DNA of 64,000 nt from Lactonifactor longoviformis DSM 17459 (GTDB lineage: Bacteria > Bacillota > Clostridia > Lachnospirales > Lachnospiraceae). This document shows positions 43,262 through 52,419 of this stretch, in pieces. The stretch is taken from NCBI RefSeq assembly GCF_900129135.1, contig NZ_FQVI01000002.1:124001-188000 (forward strand), given 5' to 3'. The position numbers and the translations under genes were made by a program. Under the pieces are notes generated by a model. That model made no database searches. It had not been told where the DNA came from and saw only the letters and a list, made by a program, of their open reading frames with translations. Position 1 is the stretch's first letter, and each line of letters opens with the position of its first letter.

Positions 43262-44119
43262 TTAATAGATTCTCAGCATATCCAGATAATGGTCAATATG
43301 CTTTAATTTTTCTTCGTGGACATTCCCCAGCCTTCTGCTCATTCCCACACATAATATTTCAATAATAAAATATCCCGCAACAAAGGAATTAAAATAATCA
43401 TTGCTGTCTATATCTACTGTAAAAATGACTTCAGCATAGGAAGCCAAAGGTGCACTGTGTCTGTCTGTCACAAGGATAATCCGCGCCCCTGCATCCTTGG
43501 CCATCTCCATGGCCACACGGTCTAATTCTGAATATCGGGGAAAACTAAAGGCAATAAGACAGTCCTCTTTTTTTATATCACTCAGGTTATCAATCACACT
43601 TGCAGCCGATGTGTTAGTTATTATTACCCCGGGTATAATTCTCTTAAGCAGTACATAGCAGTCTGCGGCCAGCCCCATATTAGCCCTGGTGCCAAGAATA
43701 TATTTGTTCTGGCTGCCCAGTATTAAATCAATGGCTTTTTCATACGTCTCCCACTTATTATTTACCAGCGCGCTGGTAAGATTATTCTGTACTATCGCAG
43801 CATAGTTACTGATATAATTCTTATCCTCCTGCTGTCTGCTTTTTTTCAGACGCTCTGCAGGAATATCCAGGCTTGCGGAAATTTGGTTTTTTTCCTTTTG
43901 ATAGCAGGATCGAATTGTTTTCTGAAATTCCATAAAACCAGAATATCCAAGTTTTTTTGCAAACCGTATGACAGAGGCTTCACTGACCCCCAGATGTACT
44001 GCTATGTCTGTGGAGGTCATAAAACAGGCGTCTCCCAGATTATCCAGAACAAAATCCCCAATAACCTGCTCTGTCTTTGTCAGATTGGAATTAAATATTA
44101 ATGCCCTTATACTGTTCAC
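43262..44119 (-). CDS. MurR/RpiR-family transcriptional regulator
   Basis: About 285 residues. An N-terminal HTH_6 domain (NLTKTEQVIGDFVLDNLGDA, then DIAVHLGVSEASVIRFAKKL) is followed by a SIS sugar-phosphate-binding domain (LGTRANMGLAADCYVLLKRI, AFSFPRYSELD, ILVTDRHSAPLASYA). GTG 44119 (VNSIRALIF) matches the family N-terminus and has GGAAAG upstream; GTG 44164 is the alternative. It is divergent from alanine dehydrogenase. RpiR regulators sense sugar phosphates; the ligand here is unknown. Confidence 0.88.
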   Translation of the reverse strand: MNSIRALIFNSNLTKTEQVIGDFVLDNLGDACFMTSTDIAVHLGVSEASVIRFAKKLGYSGFMEFQKTIRSCYQKEKNQISASLDIPAERLKKSRQQEDKNYISNYAAIVQNNLTSALVNNKWETYEKAIDLILGSQNKYILGTRANMGLAADCYVLLKRIIPGVIITNTSAASVIDNLSDIKKEDCLIAFSFPRYSELDRVAMEMAKDAGARIILVTDRHSAPLASYAEVIFTVDIDSNDYFNSFVAGYFIIEILCVGMSRRLGNVHEEKLKHIDHYLDMLRIY

Positions 44120-44490
44120 TCTTTTCTCACTTTCCGCTGTAAATGTAACAGCCGTTCCCCTCACTGAGTTTCAAATTGTGAATTATTTCACTTTCTATAG
44201 ATACTATTTAAACATATTCCTTCTGTTTTTTCAACTTAATTTTCCTTAGGCATTGTAAGTTTGTTATAAAAATATCATTTCTAACTTTTAAATTTTGGTA
44301 ATTATATATAATTTTTATTCAAAAATTTGGTGCTATAATGCTAATTGTTTTTTTATTCTACTCATGCTATTCTAGATTTATATTAAAGAATATTTTTCAT
44401 CTTTTTATTATTTTGAAGAATAATATTCCTTATTATCCAAGCGCGCGTGGTACTGTGGTTAGTTTAAAAAATGAAGAATGGAGAATCAGA
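44120..44490. promoter_or_regulatory. AT-rich divergent promoter region, RpiR / alanine dehydrogenase
   Basis: 371 nt without a gene. GTGAA-TTAT-TTCAC (44178-44191) is a small inverted repeat suited to an RpiR dimer and lies near that gene's own start. The remainder is strongly AT-rich; the ribosome site GGAG at 44480 precedes ATG 44491. Confidence 0.35.
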
Positions 44491-45606
44491 ATGAAAGTAG
44501 GATGTGTAAAAGAAATTAAAAATAATGAATACCGTGTGGGAATGACACCAGACAATGTCAAATCCTATGCAGATGCAGGTCATACCGTATATATTGAAAG
44601 AGACGCCGGTATTGGTTCCGGCTTCACCACAGAAGAATATGAAAAAGCAGGGGCTGTCATACTGGATACACCGAAAGAAGTGTGGGACACCTGCGAAATG
44701 ATGATCAAAGTAAAAGAGCCTCTGGAATCCGAGTATTCGTATTTCCGCAAAGATTTAATCCTTTACACCTACCTTCACCTGGCAGCAGACCGTCCTCTTA
44801 CAGACGCTATGCTGTCCTCTGGTATTAGAGGAGTGGCCTACGAAACTTTGATTGAGAGAAATGGCAGTATTCCGCTTCTTTCCCCTATGAGCCAGATTGC
44901 AGGGCGTCTGAGTATCCAGGAAGGGGCAAAATATCTGGAGAAGCCATTTGGCGGATCTGGCGTACTGCTCTCAGGCGTACCGGGAACCCCTAAGGCTAAA
45001 GTTGTTATCCTGGGGGCAGGCAGTGTAGGTACCAACGCCTGCAAAATTGCAGTGGGCATGGGCGCCGACGTAACGATTATGGATATTAATCTGGAACGTC
45101 TGGCCTACCTGGATGATATCTTTGGAGCCCGCATCCAGACCTTATACAGCACGCCTTCCAACATCCAAAGCCAGCTGGCTCAGGCAGATCTGGTCATCGG
45201 CTCTGTACTGATTCCGGGAAAGGCGGCTCCCAAGCTCATTAAAAAAGAATATTTGAAGGACATGAAGCCGGGCAGTCTGATTGTAGACGTAGCTGTGGAT
45301 CAGGGAGGCTGCTGTGAGACAACAAGAGTAACCTACCATGACGCTCCCACCTTTGAGGTTGACGGTGTAGTTCACTACTGTGTCGGAAACATGCCGGGAG
45401 CCGTTCCCAGAACCTCAACCATTGCCCTTACCAATGCCACCTTGAAATACGGTCTCCAGATCGCCGGCAAAGGCCTTGAAAAAGCCTGTCTAGACAATGA
45501 TGTGATCTTCTCAGGCATTAATACTTATGACGGTTTCAGTACCTGTAAAAATGTCAGTGACAGCTACGGGATGGATTACAAAAACATCAAAGAATTAATC
45601 AAATAA
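44491..45606 (+). CDS. ald: Alanine dehydrogenase
   Basis: 371 residues, the exact family size. Motifs: GCVKEIKNNEYRVGMTPDNV at the N-terminus, MIKVKEPLESEY (catalytic lysine), LHLAADRPLTDAM (catalytic histidine) and the NAD motif LGAGSVGTNACKIAVGMGAD. I chose ATG 44491 with GGAG 7 nt upstream; a frame opening at 44338 adds 51 hydrophobic, non-homologous residues. It interconverts L-alanine and pyruvate plus ammonium. It is flanked by an RpiR regulator and an amidohydrolase, suggesting use in amino-acid catabolism or sporulation. Confidence 0.95.
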   Translation: MKVGCVKEIKNNEYRVGMTPDNVKSYADAGHTVYIERDAGIGSGFTTEEYEKAGAVILDTPKEVWDTCEMMIKVKEPLESEYSYFRKDLILYTYLHLAADRPLTDAMLSSGIRGVAYETLIERNGSIPLLSPMSQIAGRLSIQEGAKYLEKPFGGSGVLLSGVPGTPKAKVVILGAGSVGTNACKIAVGMGADVTIMDINLERLAYLDDIFGARIQTLYSTPSNIQSQLAQADLVIGSVLIPGKAAPKLIKKEYLKDMKPGSLIVDVAVDQGGCCETTRVTYHDAPTFEVDGVVHYCVGNMPGAVPRTSTIALTNATLKYGLQIAGKGLEKACLDNDVIFSGINTYDGFSTCKNVSDSYGMDYKNIKELIK

Positions 45607-45728
45607 TTGTATAAATAAAGCATGCATTTTATACATTAAATTATAATTTACAAAATATTTTCCCTATGATACTATAAGGGTATAATATTAAATACATATG
45701 CCATATGGGGATGGCAGAAGGAGGTATT

Positions 45729-46913
45729 ATGTTAGTTTTAAAAAACTGTAACTTTCTGGGGGAATTAGTAGAAGGCTATGAAAATGCAACCGGTGATATA
45801 CTGATAGATGGTGACCGGATCAAGAGCATTGCTCCCTGCGGAACAGACTGGGAAGATGCGGAAACGGTTGACATGGCGGGCAAATACGTACTTCCCGGAC
45901 TTTTCGATTTACATATTCATCTGACACTCTCCGGCGGAGAGACGCTGGTAGACAATGCAAAATCTCCGGTTCAGCAGGCCTTGGACGCAGTTAAATTTGC
46001 CAACGACACACTGATGGCAGGTTTTACAACCGTTAGAGATGTAGGTTCCTCCCACAATGTTGCCATTGAACTGCGCAATGCAATCAATGCCGGCAACTTC
46101 CCCGGACCGAATATCATCGCCTCCGGAAAAATTGTAACCCCAACAGAGTGCGGAAATGATTTCTTTGCCGGCCTGTATAATGAGGCTGACGGCAGAGATG
46201 CCATCTGGAAATCTGTGCGGGAGGAAATGAAAGCAGGTGCTGACTTTATTAAAATCATGGGAACCGGTGCGGTTATGAATCCGGGCGGAGCTCCCGGACA
46301 GCCGATTTATACCCTGGATGAATTACGGGCAGTTGTGGAAGCAGCACGTTTTAAAGATACCTATGTGGCAACCCACTGTCATGGAACCCAGGCCATTAAA
46401 AATTCTATTATCGCAGGCGTCCGTACTCTTGAGCATGCCTCTATCCTTGACGACGAGGCTATTGAAATGTTAAAGGATAATGATACCACTTACATTGTGC
46501 CTACTCTGAATATTCTTCACGGGCTGGCTGACAGTGTTCCTGAAACCTCTATTTTCATGAAGGCAAAAGCCCAGAGTGTACTGGAATCTCTGAGAGTGGG
46601 CATCCGTAAAGCATATGAAGCGGGACTCACTATGGGATTTGGTACTGACCAGGGTGCCACCCCTCTGACACACGGTGAAAATGCAGATGAATTCACTCTG
46701 AGAAGAGATTTCTGGGATATGGATGAGATGGATATAATCAAACAGGCTACCATTGACAGTGCACGAATTGTATACAAGGATCAGGATTACGGTACACTGA
46801 AGGAAGGCAAGGTGGCCGATATCATCGCTCTGGACAAGAACCCGCTGGAGGACATCTCCGCATTCAAATACAATCTTGTCAATGTAATCAAATCAGGTGT
46901 TGTAGTAAAATAA
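45729..46913 (+). CDS. Amidohydrolase-family metal-dependent hydrolase (second paralogue)
   Basis: About 394 residues with LPGLFDLHIHLTLSGG (metal histidines), the lysine in DFIKIMGTGAVM, YVATHCHGTQA, TLEHASILDD and the late aspartate of GFGTDQGATPLTHG. Same subgroup as the protein at 40172. I chose ATG 45729 (MLVLKNC) behind AAGGAGG. It follows alanine dehydrogenase by about 120 nt on the same strand but has its own AT-rich upstream region. It may hydrolyse a peptide-like or lactam substrate. Confidence 0.88.
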   Translation: MLVLKNCNFLGELVEGYENATGDILIDGDRIKSIAPCGTDWEDAETVDMAGKYVLPGLFDLHIHLTLSGGETLVDNAKSPVQQALDAVKFANDTLMAGFTTVRDVGSSHNVAIELRNAINAGNFPGPNIIASGKIVTPTECGNDFFAGLYNEADGRDAIWKSVREEMKAGADFIKIMGTGAVMNPGGAPGQPIYTLDELRAVVEAARFKDTYVATHCHGTQAIKNSIIAGVRTLEHASILDDEAIEMLKDNDTTYIVPTLNILHGLADSVPETSIFMKAKAQSVLESLRVGIRKAYEAGLTMGFGTDQGATPLTHGENADEFTLRRDFWDMDEMDIIKQATIDSARIVYKDQDYGTLKEGKVADIIALDKNPLEDISAFKYNLVNVIKSGVVVK

Positions 46914-46934
46914 ATTACAGACTTAATATTCAGA

Positions 46935-46967
46935 AAAATAAGAGCGGTACCGTGCCGCTCTTATTTT
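46935..46967. terminator. Bidirectional terminator
   Basis: AAAATAAGAGCGG (46935-46947) pairs with CCGCTCTTATTTT (46955-46967). It lies between the convergent amidohydrolase and GntR genes and overlaps the last codons of the GntR gene. Confidence 0.88.
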
Positions 46968-47614
46968 CTGCCTATCTCCTGCTTTACTCTCTGGGTACTG
47001 CTGTGGAGGTGCTGCATAATCAGCCCTTCCATTACCTCTATCTCCTGGTTCTTAGCTGCCTGAAGAATATCTGCATGGTCTTCATAGCTGATATGCTGGT
47101 TATCTGTATCACTTTGATAATTTGCCACCATTATCTGAAAAAGTTCAAAAGACCTTTCAATGTTCTGTATCAGATGGATATTTTCGGTCTCCAGTACAAA
47201 GGACTTATCAAATTCCATGGCACTTTTAATATTACTTTTCATATCTCCAATCTCTATGGCATCTCTCTGCTCTCTCAGCCGCTGTTCCAGCATATGAATC
47301 AGAGAGATTCTTTTCCCTTTCAGAACACAGAGCCTGTATCCGGCCAGAATCTGAGCGATGATAGCCTCCTCCAGCATAGATATCTCTTCATCTGACATAA
47401 TATGAACAAAAATACTGTTGGTATCCTTCTCCAGAAGCCTGTCCTGCAGTAGCCTGTTAATGGCATCACGGATGGGAGTCTTGCTTACGTTTAATTTCAA
47501 TGCCAGCTCATCCGGTATTATCTTTTCTCCCTGCAGAATTTCGCCGTTCAGGATACTGGTTTTTATATGTTCGTATATTTGATCATTTAACGTTTGCTTT
47601 TTCTTAAGTATCAT
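46961..47614 (-). CDS. GntR-family regulator with FCD domain (tandem copy B)
   Basis: 217 residues. Winged HTH near 8-70 (LNDQIYEHIKTSILNGEILQ, KLNVSKTPIRDAINRLLQ) and an FCD-like C-terminal domain (EFDKSFVLETENIHLIQNIE, YEDHADILQAAKNQEIEVME). The ATG directly follows the stop codon of the other GntR gene (one base between), so both come from one mRNA and translation is coupled. Together they are divergent from the MFS-MttB operon and its large palindromic operator. Confidence 0.88.
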   Translation of the reverse strand: MILKKKQTLNDQIYEHIKTSILNGEILQGEKIIPDELALKLNVSKTPIRDAINRLLQDRLLEKDTNSIFVHIMSDEEISMLEEAIIAQILAGYRLCVLKGKRISLIHMLEQRLREQRDAIEIGDMKSNIKSAMEFDKSFVLETENIHLIQNIERSFELFQIMVANYQSDTDNQHISYEDHADILQAAKNQEIEVMEGLIMQHLHSSTQRVKQEIGRK

Positions 47615-47615
47615 T

Positions 47616-48098
47616 TTATTCTTCTCTCCAGAGTAATAATTGATTGCTGTATATCTGAATCACTTCTTTCAAATGACTGTTACTGCATATATTCGCATAT
47701 CCCATCAATTCTTGATATACGCTCATAGCTCCATCTGCTTTTAATCTGCCCAACGTATACTCCCTGCCGGTGAGCAAAGACAGTACTTCCAGAATATCCG
47801 CTGCCTCATCATTGTCAATAGCAGCCACTCTCATCCCTACGTTAGCCGTATAATCCACCAAACCGATGGGCTGCAGCTGCATCAGCGCCTCTCGGATGGG
47901 GATCTTGCTAATCTGGATCTCCTTGGACAATTCATCAATATTAATTTTTTCCCCCGGCTTATACCCACCATTTATAATCTGTTCCTTTAGATAATCCATT
48001 ACTGCATTTGCAGTATTAGTACTTGTAATCAAAGACTTCACCCTTTTTATATTTTTCTCATTATAAAACAAACCTTTCCTTTTGACAACATTTATCAA
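47616..48098 (-). CDS. Short GntR-family regulator (tandem copy A, reduced C-terminus)
   Basis: 160 residues. The winged HTH (VMDYLKEQIINGGYKPGEKI, EIQISKIPIREALMQLQ) is intact, but only about 75 residues follow it, where a normal FCD domain needs about 120. The D-x-x-x-H metal motif is not visible. The start is uncertain: TTG 48098 has AGGGA upstream, and GTG 48041 is an alternative. It may be decayed, or a DNA-binding partner that pairs with the full-length GntR protein encoded next to it. Confidence 0.78.
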   Translation of the reverse strand: MINVVKRKGLFYNEKNIKRVKSLITSTNTANAVMDYLKEQIINGGYKPGEKINIDELSKEIQISKIPIREALMQLQPIGLVDYTANVGMRVAAIDNDEAADILEVLSLLTGREYTLGRLKADGAMSVYQELMGYANICSNSHLKEVIQIYSNQLLLWREE

Positions 48099-48192
48099 TT
48101 TAGGTATTCCCTATTATTTTAAGTTATATCTCACTTTTTTTCAATAGTGAATAACGAAATTAATTTTTGTATTTATTTTCTCTGAAAATTCA

Positions 48193-48221
48193 TTGACATT
48201 TAGTATTTTATTTGTTATTAT
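48193..48221 (+). promoter_or_regulatory. Promoter of the MFS-MttB operon
   Basis: TTGACA (48193-48198), 17 nt, TATTAT (48216-48221), about 56 nt upstream of the MFS start codon. The large palindrome directly downstream would overlap the transcription start. Confidence 0.75.
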
Positions 48222-48222
48222 C

Positions 48223-48252
48223 ATATAAAATATAGTATACGATATTTTATAT
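48223..48252. promoter_or_regulatory. 30-bp operator palindrome (GntR-type, GTATAC core)
   Basis: ATATAAAATAT (48223-48233) and ATATTTTATAT (48242-48252) surround AGTATACG; 28 of 30 positions are symmetric. A GTATAC core is common in GntR operators. It sits on the transcription start of the MFS-MttB operon and in the divergent region of the tandem GntR pair, so repression by roadblock is the simplest reading. Confidence 0.7.
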
Positions 48253-48276
48253 GACATTGAGTTAGGAGGTTAATTC

Positions 48277-49521
48277 ATGAAAGAACGAAAAGGTGTAAAT
48301 CGCTATATTAAGTTACTCGTTCTCTGTATGGGAGCTTCGGCTATTTATCTGCTTCCATATCTAAGATGGACCTATTACGATGTCCTTCTGGAAGCCATTG
48401 GCATCACAAACAAGCAATTCGGTATTACTATGAGTGTATACGGTATTGCCTCCATGATTTTTTATGCTCCCGGAGGATGGATGGCTGACAGATTCTCTCC
48501 CCGCAAGCTTCTCACAGCCGCCTTTATCATTACTGGAATCCTTGGCCTTTATTTTGCTACCTATCCCGGTTACCTTATGCAGATCGTAATCCATTTTGTA
48601 TGGGGATGTGCTGCCACTTTGATCTTCTGGGCAGCTATGCTAAAAGCTACCAGACAGTTTGGTGACAGCGAAGAGCAGGGAAAGCTTTTCGGGCTTCTGG
48701 AAGGCGGTCGTGGACTAATGTCCACAATCTTCTCCGCCGCCTCTCTTTTTGCATTCGGCAAGCTGGGAGAAAGCATCGGCGGACTTACCGGAATTATCGT
48801 AGCCATTGCCATTATAAATATAATTGCCGGCATACTGGTTTGGTTTGTCTTTGACGATTCCAATCAAGGCCAGGAAGATGAATCCAGAATCAACCTAAAG
48901 ATGGTGGGCCAGGTACTGCGTATGCCTGCAGTATGGCTTTTAGCCTTTGTTATTATTACCTGCTACAGTGTATATATCGGCAGTACTTATATGACGCCCT
49001 ATTTTACACAGGTATTAGGGGCTACTGCTTCCATCTCTGCCTTAATTGCTATCATCCGTAATTATGTGCTTCAGCTTCTGGGAGGTCCAAGCGGAGGGTT
49101 CTTGGCAACAAAGATGAAATCTACAACAAAAGTGGTAACTATCTGTTTTGTTATGATTGTCATAACACTGGGCGGAATTGCCTTCCTTCCCTCCAAAGCC
49201 AGCATACTGATTTTCCTGGTAGTGCTTATGATTCTAATGTGCTCAGCGATTTTTGCCATGAGAGGCATTTATTTTGCTATTGTTGACGAGGTGAACGTGC
49301 CACTTAATGTCACAGGAACCGCGGTAGGTATTATCTCTGTTATCGGTTTTCTGCCGGATATATATATGAATACTATTGCCGGCAGTCTTCTGGATAAATA
49401 CCCCGGAGCGGTCGGTTACCGCTACCTGTTCGTGATTATGCTGCTCTTTTCTGTAGTGGGTCTGATTGCATCCTGCCTGTTACTTAGTAAAATCAAAAAG
49501 CAGAAAGCAGAACTATTTTAA
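48277..49521 (+). CDS. Major facilitator superfamily transporter
   Basis: 414 residues with about 12 helices. The loop 2-3 motif GGWMADRFSPRKLL is the MFS signature, and GRGLMSTIFSAASLFAFGKL lies in the first half. AGGAGG precedes the ATG. It is the first gene of an operon with an MttB-family methyltransferase 19 nt downstream, so it probably imports that enzyme's substrate, such as a quaternary amine or a related methylated compound. This role is inferred from context. Confidence 0.92.
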   Translation: MKERKGVNRYIKLLVLCMGASAIYLLPYLRWTYYDVLLEAIGITNKQFGITMSVYGIASMIFYAPGGWMADRFSPRKLLTAAFIITGILGLYFATYPGYLMQIVIHFVWGCAATLIFWAAMLKATRQFGDSEEQGKLFGLLEGGRGLMSTIFSAASLFAFGKLGESIGGLTGIIVAIAIINIIAGILVWFVFDDSNQGQEDESRINLKMVGQVLRMPAVWLLAFVIITCYSVYIGSTYMTPYFTQVLGATASISALIAIIRNYVLQLLGGPSGGFLATKMKSTTKVVTICFVMIVITLGGIAFLPSKASILIFLVVLMILMCSAIFAMRGIYFAIVDEVNVPLNVTGTAVGIISVIGFLPDIYMNTIAGSLLDKYPGAVGYRYLFVIMLLFSVVGLIASCLLLSKIKKQKAELF

Positions 49522-49539
49522 ATAAAAGGAGGAATTACC

Positions 49540-50982
49540 ATGACTGCAAAACCTATTTTTGAACTGTTAACCCAGGATTCCCGGGAAAAGATTATTCAAC
49601 AGTCCTTTTCGCTCCTGGAGGAACAAGGGGTAGATGTGAATTCACCTAAAGCCCTGAAATGTTTGGTTCAGGCTGGCTGTACCGCCGATGGCATCCGGGT
49701 AAAAATACCCCGAAAACTGGTCAAATCATCCATTGAATCTGCCCCCAGCGTTATCAAGATCTATGACCGAAACGGAATAGAGGCAATGGACCTTGGGAAA
49801 CAAAATACATATTTTGGTCCCGGTCCTACCTGCCCCAATTTCTTCGATGCCTATACCGGGGAACGGCGGAAAGCTGTAAAAAATGATGCCTCCCTGACGG
49901 CACTCCTGACAGATGCCCTGCCGAATATTGATTTTGCTATGTCGCTCTGTATGATAGGTGATAAAACAAAAGAATTAGCAGACATTCATGAGATTGATGC
50001 CATGATGCGGAATACCACAAAACCCTTGGTAGGGTGGGCATTTAACGCCAGGAATCTGCAGATAATCATTGATATGTGTGCCGTGGCAGCAGGAGGCCTT
50101 GAAACACTTCAAGAAAAGCCCTTTATCATTATATACAGTGAACCTACTACTCCCTTTGTGCACTCCAAGGATGCGCTGGAAAAACTGATGCTTCTGGCTG
50201 AAAATAATATCCCTTGTGTTTACACTCCTGGTATGATTATGGGGGCAACTGCCCCTGTCACCGTAGCCGGTGCTCTGTCTGTGGGACTGTGCGAATGCCT
50301 TACGGGTCTGGTGCTCAGCCAGGCAGTACGAAAAGGTGCTCCCTTTATCGGCGGAGCTCCCGGAGGCCCCATGGATATGAAAACCATGCAGCACTCTTAC
50401 GGTGCCCCGGAATGGGTGTTGCTCCACAGTGCTTCCGTAGAGGTCTTCCATGCTCTGGACATCCCGGTATTTACAGCCGCCGGTGCCAGTGACTCCAAGA
50501 CCGTGGATGCCCAGTCTGCCGCTGAAGCAATGCTTCAAATTATAGGGGCTCTCGGAACCGGAGGGAATCTAATCCATGATGTAGGCTTTATGGATCTGGG
50601 AATGACAGGTTCTCCTCTCCACCTGGTTATGTGCGATGAGCTGATCGGTATGGCAAGAAGAATGATGGAAGGTGTCCCTGTTGATGAGGATCATCTTGCC
50701 CGGGAGGTCATTGAAGATGTCGGTCCCGGAGGAAATTTCCTCTCCGAAGAGCATACCTTTGAATTCTTCCGTGAAGAAATCTGGAATCCATCACTCATGG
50801 ACCGCCATACCTACGGGGACTGGCAAAAGGCGGGATCAAAAACCATGACGGATAGAGCTCAGGATAAAATGCTGGAACTTCTGCAAACCCACAGACCCAA
50901 ACCGCTGCCGGATGCCGTCCTGAAAAAGCTGGAGCAGCTTGTAGAAGCGGCAGAACAAGATTTTACCGGAAACCCTCTCTAA
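49540..50982 (+). CDS. MttB-family (trimethylamine methyltransferase-like) protein, non-pyrrolysine
   Basis: 480 residues of the MttB family: SFSLLEEQGVDVNSPKAL at the start, FGPGPTCPNFFDAYTGERRK, and VYTPGMIMGATAPVTVAGAL. The frame has no internal TAG codon, so it belongs to the non-pyrrolysine branch. Known members of that branch demethylate glycine betaine, proline betaine, carnitine or butyrobetaine, passing the methyl group to a corrinoid protein. No corrinoid protein or activating enzyme gene is adjacent. It is cotranscribed with the MFS carrier. Confidence 0.88.
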   Translation: MTAKPIFELLTQDSREKIIQQSFSLLEEQGVDVNSPKALKCLVQAGCTADGIRVKIPRKLVKSSIESAPSVIKIYDRNGIEAMDLGKQNTYFGPGPTCPNFFDAYTGERRKAVKNDASLTALLTDALPNIDFAMSLCMIGDKTKELADIHEIDAMMRNTTKPLVGWAFNARNLQIIIDMCAVAAGGLETLQEKPFIIIYSEPTTPFVHSKDALEKLMLLAENNIPCVYTPGMIMGATAPVTVAGALSVGLCECLTGLVLSQAVRKGAPFIGGAPGGPMDMKTMQHSYGAPEWVLLHSASVEVFHALDIPVFTAAGASDSKTVDAQSAAEAMLQIIGALGTGGNLIHDVGFMDLGMTGSPLHLVMCDELIGMARRMMEGVPVDEDHLAREVIEDVGPGGNFLSEEHTFEFFREEIWNPSLMDRHTYGDWQKAGSKTMTDRAQDKMLELLQTHRPKPLPDAVLKKLEQLVEAAEQDFTGNPL

Positions 50983-51007
50983 TGTATTAACTTCCGCTCA
51001 CAGATAC

Positions 51008-51049
51008 AAAGGGACTGTCACATTAATTACTTAGTGCAACAGCCCCTTT
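51008..51049. terminator. Terminator between convergent MttB and ABC genes
   Basis: AAAGGGACTGTCAC (51008-51021) pairs imperfectly with GTGCAACAGCCCCTTT (51034-51049), followed by CGTTT. Confidence 0.6.
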
Positions 51050-51052
51050 CGT

Positions 51053-51787
51053 TTACTCAAAGACCATCCCATCCACGATTTTTACCGTGCGCCGCGCCGC
51101 CTTGGCTACCTCCAGATCGTGGGTAATCATCACTATAGTATGGCCCATTTTATTTAATTTTCCAAATAGCTTCAGCACTTCTTCTCCGCTTCTGGTGTCC
51201 AGTGCGCCGGTGGGTTCATCCGCAAGCAATACAGCGGGCTCTGATACCAGCGCTCTGGCGATGGCTACTCTCTGCTGCTGTCCGCCGGAGAGCTCCGAAG
51301 GTTTGTGATTCAGCCGATCGGACAGCCCCAGCATATGGATTGTCTCCGCGCAGGCATCCTGGGCCTGCCGATGGCTCATTCCCCGGATAAGAAGGGGCAT
51401 GATAATGTTCTGCACCACAGTATAAGTGGAGATGAGATGGTATTTCTGGAAGATAAAACCGATCTCCCGGTTTCTCACTTTGTTCAGTTCTTTGTCTCTC
51501 TTTTCGTGTATGGCATCTCCGTCCAGATAGTACGCTCCTGAGTCAGGTATATCCATACATCCAATCATATTCATTAGAGTGGATTTGCCGGAACCGGATG
51601 GTCCCAGGATGGCCAGAAATTCTCCCTTCTCCACAGTTAGACTGACATCTTTTAGTACATGGAGCTTTTCCTCTCCCATCTGGTAGCTTTTATTAATTTT
51701 GTCCATATGAATCATAACCTTCTGATCCGGAAATTCATTTGTTAGCTTCTCCCCTGTCTTCTTTTCTTTGACTTTGTGTAATTTCAT
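51053..51787 (-). CDS. MacB-type ABC transporter ATP-binding protein
   Basis: About 244 residues. Walker A GPSGSGKST, Q-loop FIFQKYHLI, signature LSGGQQQR, Walker B VLLADEPTGALD and the H-loop ITHDLE are all intact. I chose ATG 51787 (MKLHKVKEK), just after the stop codon of the lipoprotein gene, with GGGGTG upstream. It drives the permease encoded at 52420-53799. Fourth and last gene of the adaptor-permease-lipoprotein-ATPase operon. Confidence 0.94.
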   Translation of the reverse strand: MKLHKVKEKKTGEKLTNEFPDQKVMIHMDKINKSYQMGEEKLHVLKDVSLTVEKGEFLAILGPSGSGKSTLMNMIGCMDIPDSGAYYLDGDAIHEKRDKELNKVRNREIGFIFQKYHLISTYTVVQNIIMPLLIRGMSHRQAQDACAETIHMLGLSDRLNHKPSELSGGQQQRVAIARALVSEPAVLLADEPTGALDTRSGEEVLKLFGKLNKMGHTIVMITHDLEVAKAARRTVKIVDGMVFE

Positions 51788-51791
51788 ATTT

Positions 51792-52415
51792 TCACCCCAC
51801 AATCCATATCCCCACAATTACTTCCTTACTGTCTTCCTCTTTTTGTACCACAAGCTTTACCATATCCCCTGCTGCCAGCCGGGAAAACGTGGTAGCAGTA
51901 CCCAGACTGGTGGTCACTGTGGTGCCCACAGGAATCCTCATGTCTTTTTTCTCTCCGGTCAGAGTGTAGGTGGTAACCAGTTTCGTTTCCTCTGTATCTT
52001 CATTTTTCCGCGCATCCTCCTCATTCTGAATATTGGCATTTCCCTGGGAATCTTTCAGTGTCCCGCCGTTTTGAACCTCCCCAGGCATCTCCCCCGGAGA
52101 AGGCATCTCCCCCTGAGAAGGCATCTCCCCCATATCAGGCATACTGTCCCGGCCAGGGAACTGGCTCTCCCCGTCAGCGGATGTTGGTTCCTCTGTCATC
52201 TGTGCAGGGGATTTTCCCTGTACTTCTGTCTCTTCTGCCTCTGCCAGGGCAATAGTCATATCATTGCCCACAATGGTTTCTATCTGTCCATAGACTACTT
52301 CCTGATTATCCTTCAGCGCTGTCTCCTCTGCTGTACCGGTGCCGGCCTGGGCGCTTTTACCGCACCCCGGCAGCAGCAGAATCCCTGTGATACACAAACA
52401 TATTATTTTTCTCAT
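51792..52415 (-). CDS. Lipoprotein with Met/Pro-rich repeat, part of the MacB-like operon
   Basis: 207 residues. A lipoprotein signal (RKIICLCITGILLLPGC) is followed by a low-complexity part containing SMPDMGEMPSQGEMPSPGEM, encoded by visible short DNA repeats at about 52080-52145. The C-terminal part (YTLTGEKKDMRIPVGTTVTT) looks like a small beta domain. I do not know a named family. It sits between permease and ATPase genes, 4 nt before the permease frame, so it is a likely accessory part of the exporter. Confidence 0.82.
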   Translation of the reverse strand: MRKIICLCITGILLLPGCGKSAQAGTGTAEETALKDNQEVVYGQIETIVGNDMTIALAEAEETEVQGKSPAQMTEEPTSADGESQFPGRDSMPDMGEMPSQGEMPSPGEMPGEVQNGGTLKDSQGNANIQNEEDARKNEDTEETKLVTTYTLTGEKKDMRIPVGTTVTTSLGTATTFSRLAAGDMVKLVVQKEEDSKEVIVGIWIVG

Positions 52416-52419
52416 GTCT

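Noticed and set aside
44338-44490. N-terminal membrane-like extension of alanine dehydrogenase
   Set aside because: Ald is soluble and starts MKVGCVKE-like; GGAG sits correctly only before ATG 44491.
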